Source: Humulus lupulus
Taxonomy: Eukaryota; Streptophyta; Magnoliopsida; Rosales; Cannabaceae
Reading direction: 5' to 3'
Assembly (NCBI RefSeq): GCF_963169125.1
Contig: NC_084794.1
Coordinates: forward strand, 86,349,018 to 86,413,017
Length of the DNA stretch: 64,000 nucleotides
Below are positions 44,182 to 54,865 of the stretch, in pieces. The notes beneath the pieces are model-generated. The model was given only the letters and a program-made list of their open reading frames with translations, searched no databases and had not been told where the DNA came from. Position numbers and translations under genes: made by a program. The stretch's first letter is position 1. Each line of letters starts with the position of its first letter.

Positions 44182-45639
44182 GGCGTTGCCCAAAGTGAGG
44201 ATAGGGATTTAGATCCTCGCTTTGGGAATTTTGAGGAAGAAGTTGGACCCATCGAGGACCTTGAAGAGGTCCAACTCGATGAAGAAAATCCGACCAGGGT
44301 TATGAAAGTCGGTAAAAACTTAGAGACAACAACAAAACAAGCACTGGTGGAATTTTTAAGGAGGAACCAGGGAGTCTTTGCCTGGTCGCACAAAGACATG
44401 GTCGGGATAGATCCTGCAGTCATCAGCCATGTCCTAAACATCGACAAGAGTTTTCCACCGGTGCAACAAAAAAGAAGGTTGCTCGACAAAGATAGATCAA
44501 GGGCCTTAAAAGAGGAAGTCGACAAGCTGAAAGAGAATGGGTTCATCAGGTTGGTGCTTTATCCATCGTGGGTCTCTAATCTCGTGCTAGTTCCCAAGCC
44601 AAATGGCAAGTGGCGTACGTGCGTGGATTTTACAGACTTAAATAAAGCCTGCCCCAAAGATTGTTTCCCACTCCCAAGAATCGACCAGCTGGTCGATGCC
44701 ACTGCAGGACATGAGATTCTCTCTTTCATGGATGCATACTCAGGGTATAATCAGATTAGTATGCATCCCCCTGATGAGGATCACACTAGCTTTTGGACTG
44801 ATACAGGGCTCTACTGTTACAAAGTGATGCCCTTCGATCTGAAAAACGCTGGTGCGGCTTACCAGCGACTCGTCAACCACATGTTTAAGGAACTGATCGG
44901 CAAAAACATGGAGGTCTATGTTGACGACATGCTGGTCAAGTCGAAGAAAGCAGTGGGGCATGTAAAGGATTTGCAGGAGTGCTTCAACGTCTTGAACAAA
45001 TATCAAATGAAGCTAAATCCCCTTAAATGCTCTTTCGAAGTAGCATCAGGGAAGTTATTGGGATTTATAGTTAACTCGAGAGGAATTGAAGCCAATCCCG
45101 AGAAAATTAAAGCCCTAATCGACATGAAATCGCCAGCAAAGATTAAGGATTTTCAAAGCTTAACCGGAAGAATTGTCGCTCTTAGTAGAATCATTTCAAA
45201 GTCAACAGATAAGTGATTCCCATTCTTTAATCTACTTAGAGGCAATAAAAAGTTTGAATGGACGGAGGAGTACGAACAGGCTTTTCAAGCACTAAAAACT
45301 CATACGGCACAACCACCCATCCTGTCAAAGAAGGTTGATAAAGAAACTTTGTTCATCTACCTAGCGATCACAGAATACGTTGCTAGTGCCGTTTTAGTAA
45401 AGGAGGAAGAAGGTGTGCAGAAGGTTGTTTACTATGTAAGCAAAAGGATAATTGGAGCAGAACAGCGGTACCCTCCCATCGAGAAGCTAGCCCATTGCCT
45501 AGTTTTGGCCTCCAGGAAGCTGCGGCCTTACTTTCAAGCTCACCCAATTACGGTTTTGATTGACCAACCTCTACGACAAGTCCTGCAAAAACCAGAGGCT
45601 GCAGGTAGATTGTTAAAATGGGCAGTCGAACTTGGGTAG
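44182..45639 (+). pseudogene. pol: Reverse transcriptase and RNase H of Tat element 2
   Basis: One frame with a single TGA at 45214-45216. RT motifs: PKPNGKWRTCVDFTDLNKAC, MDAYSGYNQISMHPP, MPFDLKNAGAAYQRLV (Asp where element 1 has Gly), and the catalytic YVDDMLVKSKK near 44925. The connection and first RNase H follow (YLAITEYVASAVLVKEE, VYYVSKRI, EQRYPPIEKLA) to a TAG at 45637. The stop inside the RT/RNase H linker (Cys-type codon changed to TGA) is the only break across about 485 codons. It acts on element RNA in virus-like particles. Confidence 0.85.
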
Positions 45640-46320
45640 TTCAATATATCTTACTTGCCGCGAGCAGTGATAAAATGACAAGCCCTGGCTGACTTCATTG
45701 CAGAATTCACTGAACTTACAGATGGCGAGCAGATTAAAGAACCTAATGATCCTGAATGTCACAACCAAGCTCCCACGTTGAAATTATTTACATATGGTTC
45801 TTCTAACAAGTGCCACGCTGGGGCAGGAGTGATATTGATAACGTCGGAAGGGCATCGATTTCACTGCGCAATCAAGTTTGACTTCACTACATCTAACAAT
45901 GAGGCCGAGTATGAAGCATTACTCGCTGGATTGCGGTTATCCAGGGACATGAATATAAAAGTGCTTGACATCTACAGTGATTCTCAGCTAGTGGTGAATC
46001 AAGTCATGGGAGAATACCAGGCGCGAAGTTTAAAGATGGTTGCCTATCTGAAAAAAAACAAAAAATCTATTGGCTCAGTTCGACAAATACAGTCTCCAGC
46101 AAGTACCTCGCGACCAGAATTCCAATGCTGATGCTTTGGCCAAATTAGCAAGTGCGAAGGATGTTGATACTCTGAATATAGTGCCGGTTGAGCGGCTAAC
46201 AATGCCAAGCATCCAAGTAGAGGAGACCGCTATGGTGATCCAGATGACGGATGCATGGATGACACCATATATAGAGTATCTACGCAAGGCATATTACCAA
46301 CGGACAGAAACAAAGACAGG
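45640..46320 (+). pseudogene. pol: Second (archaeal-type) RNase H of Tat element 2
   Basis: After two stops (45637-45639, 45674-45676) the frame reads KLFTYGSSNKCHAGAGVIL, NNEAEYEALLAGLRL, YSDSQLVVNQ, then an A-run at about 46052-46066 causes a frameshift. The late motif DQNSNADALAKLAS continues in frame 46070. The first catalytic Asp (FMDGSS in element 1) is Tyr here (FTYGSS). Dual RNase H domains define Tat-type elements. A further frameshift lies at about 46290-46320. Confidence 0.75.
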
Positions 46321-47491
46321 ACCCTTCAGCGACAGGCTGCTAGGTATATCCTGGTCGATGGAATCTTGTACCGAAGAGGATATTCAATGCCACTCCTCAG
46401 GTGTATTTCGAAAGAGAAGGCCCAAAGAGTTGATGAAAGAGGTACACGAAAGATTTTGTGGAGACCACGCTGGGGGGCAAAGCTTGTCAAAAAAGATACT
46501 GAGGCAAGGATACTTCTGGCCCATGATGAATGAAGACTCAATGGAGTTTGTGTGGAGGTGCGACAAGTATCAGAGGTTCTCCAAAATCCTGCGAGCATCC
46601 CCCAATGAGCTTAAGCAGATGCAAAGTCCGTGGCCGTTTGCAGTTTAGGGCATAGATTTGATTGGATATTTGCCCACAGGGAAGGGTGGCGTCAAGTATG
46701 CTGTGGTTGTTGTCGACTACTTCACTAAATGGGCCGAAGCTGAGCCAATCGCAACCATAACAATCAAGAAGGTTTTGGATTTTGTGATAAAAAACATCAT
46801 TTGTCGCTATGGATTGCCAAGGAAGATCGTCTCAGATAACGGCACCCAGTTTGATAGTGATTTATTCATGGACTTCTGTGAGCGACATGCCATTATCAAG
46901 AGCTTTTCTTCAGTCGCTCATCCCTAAGAAAATGGACAATTTGAATCAGTCAACAAAACGCTAAAGGATACACTGAAGAAAATACTAGAAGAACCTAAGG
47001 GGGCGTGGCTAGAACAATTGCCTGAAGTCCTTTGGTTGTACAGAACTTCCCATCGAACAGCAATAGGCCACACTCCATTCTCTTTAGCTTATGGTTATGA
47101 GGCCATGTTGCCTGTTGAGTTAGATCTGCCTTCGCATCGCAGAATAACGTACGACCAAGGCTTAAACAGCCAACTATTGATGGAATCCCTCGACTTGATC
47201 GATGAGAAACATGAGCAAGCCCAACTCCGAGTAGCTTTGTACCAGCAAAAAGTCGCCCGATATTTCAACTCTAAAGTACGAGAAAGAAAGTTCAGCGTTG
47301 GAGATCTTGTACTCCGAAGAGTTTTTCTAAACACCCGCGACCAAGTTGCTGGAGTGCTCGGACCTAATTGGGAAGGGCCATACCAGATTGAAGAAATCCT
47401 TCACCCAGGCACCTATAAACTTGCTCGCTTAAACGGAAATCTCGTTTCTTGCTATTTGAATGGAGAACACCTGCGCAAATACTATCAATAA
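46321..47491 (+). pseudogene. pol: Integrase of Tat element 2
   Basis: The zinc-binding domain includes HERFCGDHAGG and CDKYQRF, where the final ligand Cys is Tyr. A TAG at 46646-46648 replaces a Trp-type codon. The core has VDYFTKWAEAEP, SDNGTQFDSD, a TAA at 46925-46927 and the catalytic Glu in FESVNKTLKD. The C-terminal part (47018-47491) is open: RERKFSVGDLVLRRVF, NWEGPYQIEEI and YKLARLNG, the GPY/F module, ending KYYQ and stop. No chromodomain follows, as expected for a non-chromovirus. Confidence 0.85.
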
Positions 47492-48173
47492 ACAATTCTT
47501 TTTAAAGAATTAGCTTGTATCAATTTTACTTTTTACAAGTTTTGAAAAAGGGTTGGTCATTTTATGTGACTGGTCGCTTATAAGTGTAAGATCTTATTGA
47601 TCACTCATACAGACACGTTTTGTCCATTTATTACGAGAAATATAAGGGACTGTGCACAGCCAGTCATTTCTTGCCAATTATTGTATTTATGACAAGTATT
47701 TGCTCATTACGTGTGTTGTTTTGCTGTATTACAATTTTAATTATTTTGCTCCGAGCAGTATTGTTCATACAGGTTTTGGTCAAGGAAAGTGACCAAGGAC
47801 CTAAAGCTCCTCGATCACTTGGGGGGCATATAAGGTATCTAGTATGCAAAGCATATCAAAAGGTATGTAAACACATGAGCAAAATAAGTGAAAGCATGCT
47901 AGGGTACTTAGAGTATTTTTCAAAATTTTGTATTTTGTTAAATCAAACAAAAGTGCTATGCTAAGTTCGGTCATGCGAACAGATGTTATAATAAAATGAA
48001 AATGTATTATAATATCAAAAACAAATTACTTTACACCGCGAGCAGTATTGCTCGGATGTAATTGTTCGATTAAAAGGAAAATAGCTGCCCACGCAACAAT
48101 AAAAAATTAATGTCTTTACATCACGACCCGTAGGTCATGTAATTAAAAGATTAAAAGATAGAAAGGGAAAAGT
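47492..48173 (+). other. Untranslated region with internal polypurine-like tract
   Basis: No gene. Conserved with Tat element 1 (22000-22690). It contains ACTTGGGGGGCATA at 47817-47830, very like the true polypurine tract AACTTGGGGGGCAAA at 51713-51727. Confidence 0.55.
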
Positions 48174-50855
48174 CTAAGAGGCAGGAGGGTCTTGAGGAGC
48201 GTCCTGGTCAATAGCTGTGCTAGCTTCATTATCTGCACCATCTATCCCTGCTGCCAGAGAGATCTCTAGGGAAGCAGGAACATTAGCCCTCTCTTCCTCC
48301 AGGCGAATGGCACACTGAGACATTAGAGTCTGCCTCAGGCGTTCTGACAGATAGCTGAAGTTAGCCTTTCGGTTGTGCTTCCAGAACTCGTAGAAGCAAA
48401 GATGAGTGGCTTCCTTGTACTTCTCCAAGTTCTTGGCTTCGAGTTCCTCAAGCTCCTTCACGCGCTTTTCCAGCTCCTCCGTCTCCTGCCTGCTCGCAAT
48501 CAAATCAAGCTCGAGTTGTTTGGATTGTTGGTAGTTGAGTTTGGCGCTTTCCCTTAATGTTTCTTTGTCTTCATTGGATTTCTTCAGGGCGTCCCAAACC
48601 TCCAGCAGCTCCTCAGTCAGAGTGGCTTTTTGCTCGAGCAGTACCTCTTTCTGCTTAGTCAGCTCCGCACTCTTCTCAAGCAACTCGACGTTCTGCTTAG
48701 TTAGCTCATTGTTCTTCTCAAGCAGGTCAGCGTTTTTCCCTTCAAGTGCTTTCTTAGCCTCAGCAAGCATGGTGTCAAAATTTTTAGTCTTGGACACCAT
48801 TGCACCCGCACGACGCCAGCCAACGGTCATGGTCAGTAATCCCTGCAGTCATATGAAAAGGGTAAGGCGATGGCAGAAATTCAAAAGCAGATTATTTAGC
48901 ATCAGGAAGTAACTTACGCTAACTATCTCATTCAGCCCTCGGTTGAGTATTTGGTCAGTCTCCATGGAAATGGTTTCGTTAATGGCCTCTTGACTGTGTT
49001 TGTGTTTGGAGAGCTTGTATATCCTCTCCCTAACTGAGCTAACCATAATGCTGGACAGGGAGCCTTCGGTTTGAGTGTGCTGTGTTTGGCTGGTAGGGAC
49101 CTGAGGAGTAAGGTGCTAGTCGACGGGTGTTGGAGGAGTGGAATGCTGGTCGATCGGAGGAGTTGAGTCCGGCTGCTCAAGGGGCGATGGAGGTGGCGTG
49201 TTCTCCTTCAAAGGGACAGTGGCTAGAGGGTCCTCAGTTCGGGCCTTCTTTGAGGCGGTTTTACTGCTCTCCCCCCGAGTCCTCTTGCTGTCTTTCTTCT
49301 TGCCTGAAGATGCAGCGGCAACCTTGTAATGCTCGAACACGTCTTCAGATGACATATCTGCACAAAAAGAAACAACACAAGCAGTGAGACAAGATATATA
49401 GACGGAGCTAAAAATGAAAGTAAAGAGATTATAAGTAAAGTACTCGTGCTACAACTACTGGTCGCTACATTACTTACTGAACTACTTACTGCCTGGAAGA
49501 AATCTGAACTTAAGTTTGGAGTATACTTAAAGTTGCCGTCCACGTCAAATAAGTGACAGGGAATTGGCAAACTATCTAAGAGCGAAATATCAGTACAGTT
49601 CTCATCTGAAGATTCGTCGATGGGAGCGGGAGGTTTAGTGGCCTTCTTTTTTCCCTTTCCCTGAGGGGCGGGGGGAGCAACAACTCGTGGAATGTTGGAG
49701 GGTTCCTTGATTTTCACTCCGGTTGTCCTCCTTTGAGGTTCTGACACGTCCGGGTGCTGCTCAGGAATCTCCTCTCCAGTGGCGCTTCCCGGCGTTGACT
49801 CCCTCACATTTTGGTGAGGAGCGAAAAAGCCCGACCAGCCTAAGGTTAGCCTCTGTGACCAGATGCTTGACGCTCTTCTCCACGTCAGTCATACTGGCCA
49901 AGAGGGCTGATCTTAACTCCATGTCTAGAGTGGGGTCTGGTCGCAACCATGGGCCTGAAAGGCACTAAAAATCTAAGAAAGTGTAGAGAAAAAAATTGAA
50001 TAAAGATTAAGGAATAGTGGTACAGAGACATTACCTCCTTGAGTGAATGCCAGGTTGTTCGTGACCATGTCAGTCATAAGGAAATACTCCTGATGGTACT
50101 TCCCCACGTTTGATATGTGAGTGGTGTCAGACAGGAAAGTGCGACTTGTTTCCTGGTGACAAAAGTGGAAAAACCCTGTGCTTTCTTGGTTGGGGTTAGA
50201 CTTGAGGTCAAACAGATAATTGACCTCATGTGGTGTGGGGACAAGCCATTTTTTGTGGCTATAAAGGATATAGAGTGCAACAAGCATTCTATATCCATTG
50301 GGAGTTAATTGAAAATGGGTGACCCCGAAGTAGTTGGCCACCCATTGGAAAAAAGGATGAAGAGACAAGGTAGCCCCTGCCTCAATGTGGTACCTCGACC
50401 AGGCACTGAAAACGCCTCCAGGCAAGTTCGCCCATTGGCCTTGAGTGGGTCGGACTAGTGTCACCCCAGGGAGTCCATATTTTTTTTATGTAATTGGCGA
50501 TCATCCTGATCGTTACCCGGCTGACAGGTGCAACATACCATTCAACATCTGATTGAATAACATTTCGAGGTTGAGCATGAGTTTGGATGTTTGGGTCAGG
50601 AATATTTTCTTCTCGACCACTGGTCGAGGGAATTTCAGCCCGAGGAGCAGGCTAATTTGAAGGATTGGAAGTTTTCTTTTTCTGGGCTTTAGTTTTTGCT
50701 CGACCCATATTCTGGAAGAGGGTCGATGGAGTGTTTGAAGTGGTGTGAGAAAAGGGAATTTCAGGTATTAGTAACGACGGTTGCTCCTCGTCCTCAAGCA
50801 GTTGAGCTAGCAAGTCGTCGTCGATGGGTCTTTCACCTCCCCACGGATCTTGCAT
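48174..50855 (-). pseudogene. Antisense gene of Tat element 2 (aORF), four coding exons
   Basis: The likely start is the ATG at 50855 (MQDPWGGERPIDDD), just after an intron acceptor at 50862. Exon 1 runs to 50035, with one TAG (50652) and one frameshift at a T-run near 50480. It contains EWYVAP, RPTQGQWANLPGGVFSAWSR, and LTPNGYRMLVALYILY segments typical of plant transposon-type proteins. Introns: 50034-49955, 49443-49358, 48917-48843, all GT-AG. Exon 3 encodes an NLS-like KKKDSKRTRGESSKTASKKA and a Pro/Thr/Ser region. Exon 4 encodes a long coiled coil (LLEKNNELTKQNVELLEKSA) and ends at 48174. The function is unknown. Confidence 0.65.
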
Positions 50856-50861
50856 GAAAAG

Positions 50862-51316
50862 CTGCAAATAGAGAAAAGGGGAGGTAAGACGTAAAGCTTA
50901 AAAGCCTGTGTTGAGAGTTGGAATAACGTTGCTCGCGTATAAAAATTAAGTTTTTATACGGCCAGCAGCATTATAACAAAAACTCTAAGTTCTATACGAG
51001 CAGTTTGAAAAACGGAAGTAAAAAGTTTTTCAGGAAAAAGCTTTTTCGACTCCGAAGGGGCGAGAAAATCCCAGTTTTTCAACTAGCTTAAAAATCGAAT
51101 TTTTATTTCGATTTTACGCCCTAAATCTACAATCTTGACTACTAAACTGGCTCCTAACTCTTACGAAACGTTATTTTGCTGTCCTATTAAGCATCGATCA
51201 ATATGCCCATTACCCCAAAACAGTTTCGGTCAAGAACAATCAAGAACACAGATTTGAATACATAAAAAACAGTTTTGCATGGCATCTCAAACATCCAAGG
51301 GGTTCGTAAAACTTAC
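50862..51316 (-). other. Predicted leader intron of the antisense gene
   Basis: On the minus strand, CCAA/GTAAGT (donor at 51316) and TATTTGCAG/C (acceptor at 50862) bound 455 bp with no coding content. Splicing would place the 5' UTR seven bases before the start codon at 50855. Confidence 0.45.
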
Positions 51317-51488
51317 TTGGATGAAAAGAGGGTCTGAAACGAAAAGCTTCGAGCATCCGAACGGAGGATCCTTAGAACAGTGATGGAAGCTCCTTGAATT
51401 TTTTGGGCTCTGAAAGTCGAGGTTCTTAGAAGTTCTTGGCGAGAAAATGACGAATGAAAAGTAAAAAGTAAAAAAATGGATTTGGGGT

Positions 51489-51499
51489 ATTATATATAG
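51489..51499 (-). promoter_or_regulatory. Probable TATA box of the antisense gene
   Basis: CTATATATAAT on the minus strand, about 170 bp upstream of the predicted leader-intron donor. It sits outside the LTR, so the antisense gene would have its own promoter. Confidence 0.4.
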
Positions 51500-51712
51500 T
51501 GACTGCGACACGTTAAAAGAGGAAATCATGAATTATTTTTTCTAAGCATGGAAAGTGGAATGGCTGTCGGACACATTCTTGGGAAACCGAAAATACTTGA
51601 TTAGCCATGATTGGTCACCTTTTTCGAGAAAGCATGGGCGGCTCTGATAGATTTCGTGGGGTATTCGAAGAGTCGGTTTCCTAAGTTTACTTATTGCTGG
51701 TTGCAATAAATA

Positions 51713-51727
51713 AACTTGGGGGGCAAA
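51713..51727 (+). other. Polypurine tract of Tat element 2
   Basis: AACTTGGGGGGCAAA directly before the 3' LTR; primes plus-strand synthesis. Confidence 0.75.
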
Positions 51728-52329
51728 TGGTTGTTGATGATGTGGCGAGAATTTCTCACACGTGGTTGACACGTGGCAAAAGTACTGCTCAATTATCGAC
51801 CAGAAGCGCACCGCATCGTCAGGGTTAATTTTTGGTACGACCAGGCTGGTCGTATAACCTGATTTATTTCCTTCTTGAGCTATAATCTTATAATAACTGC
51901 ATTGAATATTTCTTCATTATTATCTTGATATGCGATTATTAAGGAAAGATAGGGCACGTTGGCATGTGTAACCCTCCTTGAGCCTATACATATGCATGAA
52001 ATAGCTCAAGGAATGGACTTTTGACTTTGGATTCCCGAGTCTTTTTGCGAAATATTGAGAGAAAAAAGAGCTATAGTGAATTGTCCATCATCTTATTGTA
52101 ATACATTCAAGGTTTGTGAAACTCAAGAACCCTAGTTCTTTGATCATGACTTTGAGATTCAATAATAACAATATCATTAAGTAGACGTAGGTCATTACCA
52201 TTCTTTGGGGCCGAACCACTATAATTCCTTGGTGTTTTCTTCCTTTCTGTTAGATTATCTTTTTCAATTTTCGTTCTATTTTTTGTCGTACATTTGACTC
52301 CGTGTCGTTGGCCAAATCGAGGGTCAACA
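51728..52329 (+). repeat. 3' LTR of Tat element 2
   Basis: 602 bp. It lacks 15 bp found at the start of the 5' LTR (the stretch between two ATG-containing direct repeats) and otherwise differs from it at about 19 sites by eye. It ends GAGGGTCAACA, followed by TGACCAAGAGACC of the inner copia. Confidence 0.9.
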
Positions 52330-53240
52330 TGACCAAGAGACCTTTCTCTGCTAAAGGTTCAAGAGCCATAGAACCACTTTAGCTAGCACATACAGATGTT
52401 TGTGGTCCACTTAATGTACACGCAAGAGAGGTTATGAATATTTCGTCACTTTCATTGAAGATTATTCAAGATATGGTTACCTATACTTGATGCAAAGAAA
52501 ATCTGAAACTTTTGGAAAGTTCAAAGAATTTCAAGCAGAAGCTGAAAAGAAATTAGGAAAATCACTAAAAGCACCTCGATCTGATCGAGGAGCAGAGTAC
52601 TTGGACTTTGAATTCGAGGACCATTTACGTGAGCATGGTATTCAATCCCAACTCACAGCACCTGGAACGCCATAGCAAAATGGTGTTTCAGAAAGACGGA
52701 ATAAAACGTTATAAGATATGGTTAGATCAATGATGAGTTTCTCATCATTACCACTGTCATTCTGGGGCTATGCGATTCAATGTGTTCTATACATATTGAA
52801 TGATGTTCCATCTAAGTCTATCCAAAATACACCCATAGAATTATGGAATGGTTGTAAACCTAGTTTACACCGTTTTTCAATTTAGGGGGTTCCTGCAAGC
52901 GTGCTTAAAGGAAAGACCGAGAAGTTGGAATCATGCTCTGAAGTATGCATGTTTGTGGGATATTCCAAAGAGACTAGAGGTGGATTTTTCTATAGTCCAA
53001 AAGAAGATAAAACATTTGTATTGACAAATGTAACTTTTCTTGAATATGACTATGTTAATAACCACAAACCTCGCAGTAAGGTTGTATTGGAGGAGATGGT
53101 CTCGAATGAAGTTGCAAAGTCACCAGCAATAACCAATGAAAAACGGTAAGAGGAAACTTATAATTCTAGTTAGAATAGTAGAGAACCTCGTTATAGTGGG
53201 AAGGTTAGTAAGCAACCCACACGCTATGAACACGAAGTTC
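52330..53240 (+). pseudogene. pol: Integrase of inner copia (right of Tat element 2)
   Basis: The sequence resumes with the KRPFS-type segment and reads DVCGPL in the next frame. Frameshifts near 52430-52490 and a stop at 52674 follow. ORF 52487-52675 has RSDRGAEYLDFEF (GAEY where GGEY is usual) and APGTP, and the catalytic Glu is in VSERRN after the stop. ORF 52901-53149 is the C-terminal part (SEVCMFVGYSKETRGGFFYS). It is more decayed than copia A integrase. Confidence 0.75.
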
Positions 53241-54157
53241 AAATGCTTGTGTTTGACACAAACAAAGTCAATCCATTGACATTTAAAGATGCAATGAATG
53301 ATTCTGACGAAGGAAAAATGGCAAGAATCCATGAACCAAGAAATGGAATCGATGTATTCAAATTCTGTCTGGGTTCTTGAAGACCCACCTGAGAATATCA
53401 AACCCATTGGTTGCAAGTGGATATTCATGAAGAAAAGAGGAGCGGATGGGAAAGTAGAGACTTTCAAGATAAAGCCTGTAGCCAAAGGTTACGCACAGAA
53501 AGAAGGGATTGACTATGAAGAAACATTTTCTCTTGTAGCCATGCTAAAATCCATTCGTATACTCTTGTCCATAGTTGCATGCATGGATTACGAGATCTGG
53601 CAAATGGATGTCAAAACAGCTTTTCTGAATGGCTACCTTGACGAAACCATTTACATGTCTCAAGCAGAAGGGTTCAAATTAAAAAGGTCAAGAGCAAAAG
53701 GTTTGCAAGCTTTTTAGGTCCATTCATGGACTCAAACAAGCTTCTAGATCTTGGAATCTTAGATTTGATGACACAAGTAAAACACTTGGTTTTTGAACAA
53801 AATGTTGATGAATCATGTGTCTATAAACAAATCAAAGATGGTATAGTAGTATTCCTCGTTCTCTATGTAAACGATATATTACTGTTGGATATGACGTAGC
53901 AGCATCATCAAGGGTAAAGAACTGGTCAGCTGAACAATTCCAAATGTAAGATATGGGAGAAGCCAAGTATATTCTGGGCATTAAGATTCTTAGAGATAGA
54001 CAGAACAAAACTTTGGCACTGTCTCAAGCAACTTATATTGATAAGTTGCAAAAACGCTTTAATATGCAAAACTTCAAAAAGGGTGTTATGCCAACCCATT
54101 TATGGAGTATTCCTTTCCAAGGAGCAGTGTCCCAAAACACTTTAGGATGAGGAAGAC
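53241..54157 (+). pseudogene. pol: Reverse transcriptase of inner copia, active site altered
   Basis: ORF 53298-53717 covers WQESMNQEMESMYSN, GCKWIFMKKRGADGKVETF and WQMDVKTAFLNGYLDETIYM. Frameshifts follow near 53717 and 53810. The catalytic motif reads LYVNDIL near 53864-53875, so the first Asp of YVDD is Asn. ORF 53953-54150 continues MGEAKYILGIKILRDR. A frameshift joins RNase H. Because copia A keeps YVDD, the change is a loss in this copy. Confidence 0.8.
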
Positions 54158-54850
54158 ATGAGACAGTATCCCTATGCATCAGTTGTAGGGAGCCTAATGC
54201 ATGCAATGTTATGTACTAGACCTGACATATGTTATGCAGTAGGGATAGTCAGCCGTTATCAATCCAATCCTGGATTGAGTCATTGGATTGCAGTGAAGAA
54301 TATTCTCAAGTATCTTAGAAATACTAAAGATTATATGCTTGTATATTCAGATGGAGACCTGAACCCCACTGGTTACACTGACTCGGATTTTCAATCAGAC
54401 AAAGAAAGTAGAAAGTCTACTTCTGGGTCAGTATTCACTCTTGGTGGTGGAGCAGTTGTCTAGAGAAGCATTAAGCAATCCAGTATAACTGATTCAACCA
54501 TGGAAGCTGAATACATAGCATCTTGTGAAGCAGCTAATGAAGCAGTTTGGCTGAAAAAGTTCTACATGGATCTGGAAGTGGTTCCAGAAGTGGAGAAACC
54601 ACTTATTCTTTACTGTGACAACAATGGAGCAGTGGCTAATTCTAAAGAACCAAGAAGCCATAAGAGGGGAAAGCATATAGAGCGCAAAAACCACTTAGTC
54701 AGAGAAATCGTACAGAGAGAAGTTCTGTCCATTCTGAAAATCGCATCAGAACACAACCTGGCAGACCCGTTTACGAAGACACTTCCTGCAAAGCAATTCG
54801 AGGGTCATGTACGTAATATGGGATTGAGAGAAATGCCTTTCTTGCTTTAA
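54158..54850 (+). pseudogene. pol: RNase H of inner copia
   Basis: ORF 54158-54463 (MRQYPYASVVGSLMHAMLCT, YTDSDFQSDKESRKSTSGS) is followed by a TAG at 54461-54463 (Trp in copia A). Then 54500-54850 carries MEAEYIASCEAANEA, YCDNNGAVANSKEP, KHIERKNHLVREI and ends LREMPFLL. The catalytic Asp, Glu and Asp residues are present, and there is one nonsense codon. It ends 15 bp before the 3' LTR, as in copia A. Confidence 0.85.
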
Positions 54851-54854
54851 GTAC

Positions 54855-54865
54855 AAGTGGGAGAT
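54855..54865 (+). other. Polypurine tract of inner copia
   Basis: AAGTGGGAGAT directly before the 3' LTR. Confidence 0.7.

Larger units (their letters stand above)
40602..52329 (+). mobile_element. Tat element 2: near full-length Ty3/gypsy Tat retrotransposon
   Basis: Both LTRs are present (40602-41218 and 51728-52329), with flanking ATGAC/TGAC duplication in the inner copia integrase. Order: primer site, gag, protease, RT, RNase H, archaeal-type RNase H, integrase, untranslated region, antisense gene, polypurine tract. It has about five stops and a few frameshifts in gag-pol, so it is inactive but young. By eye the LTRs differ at about 19 of 600 sites plus one 15 bp deletion. It is the innermost and thus latest insertion of the nest. 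Confidence 0.9.
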
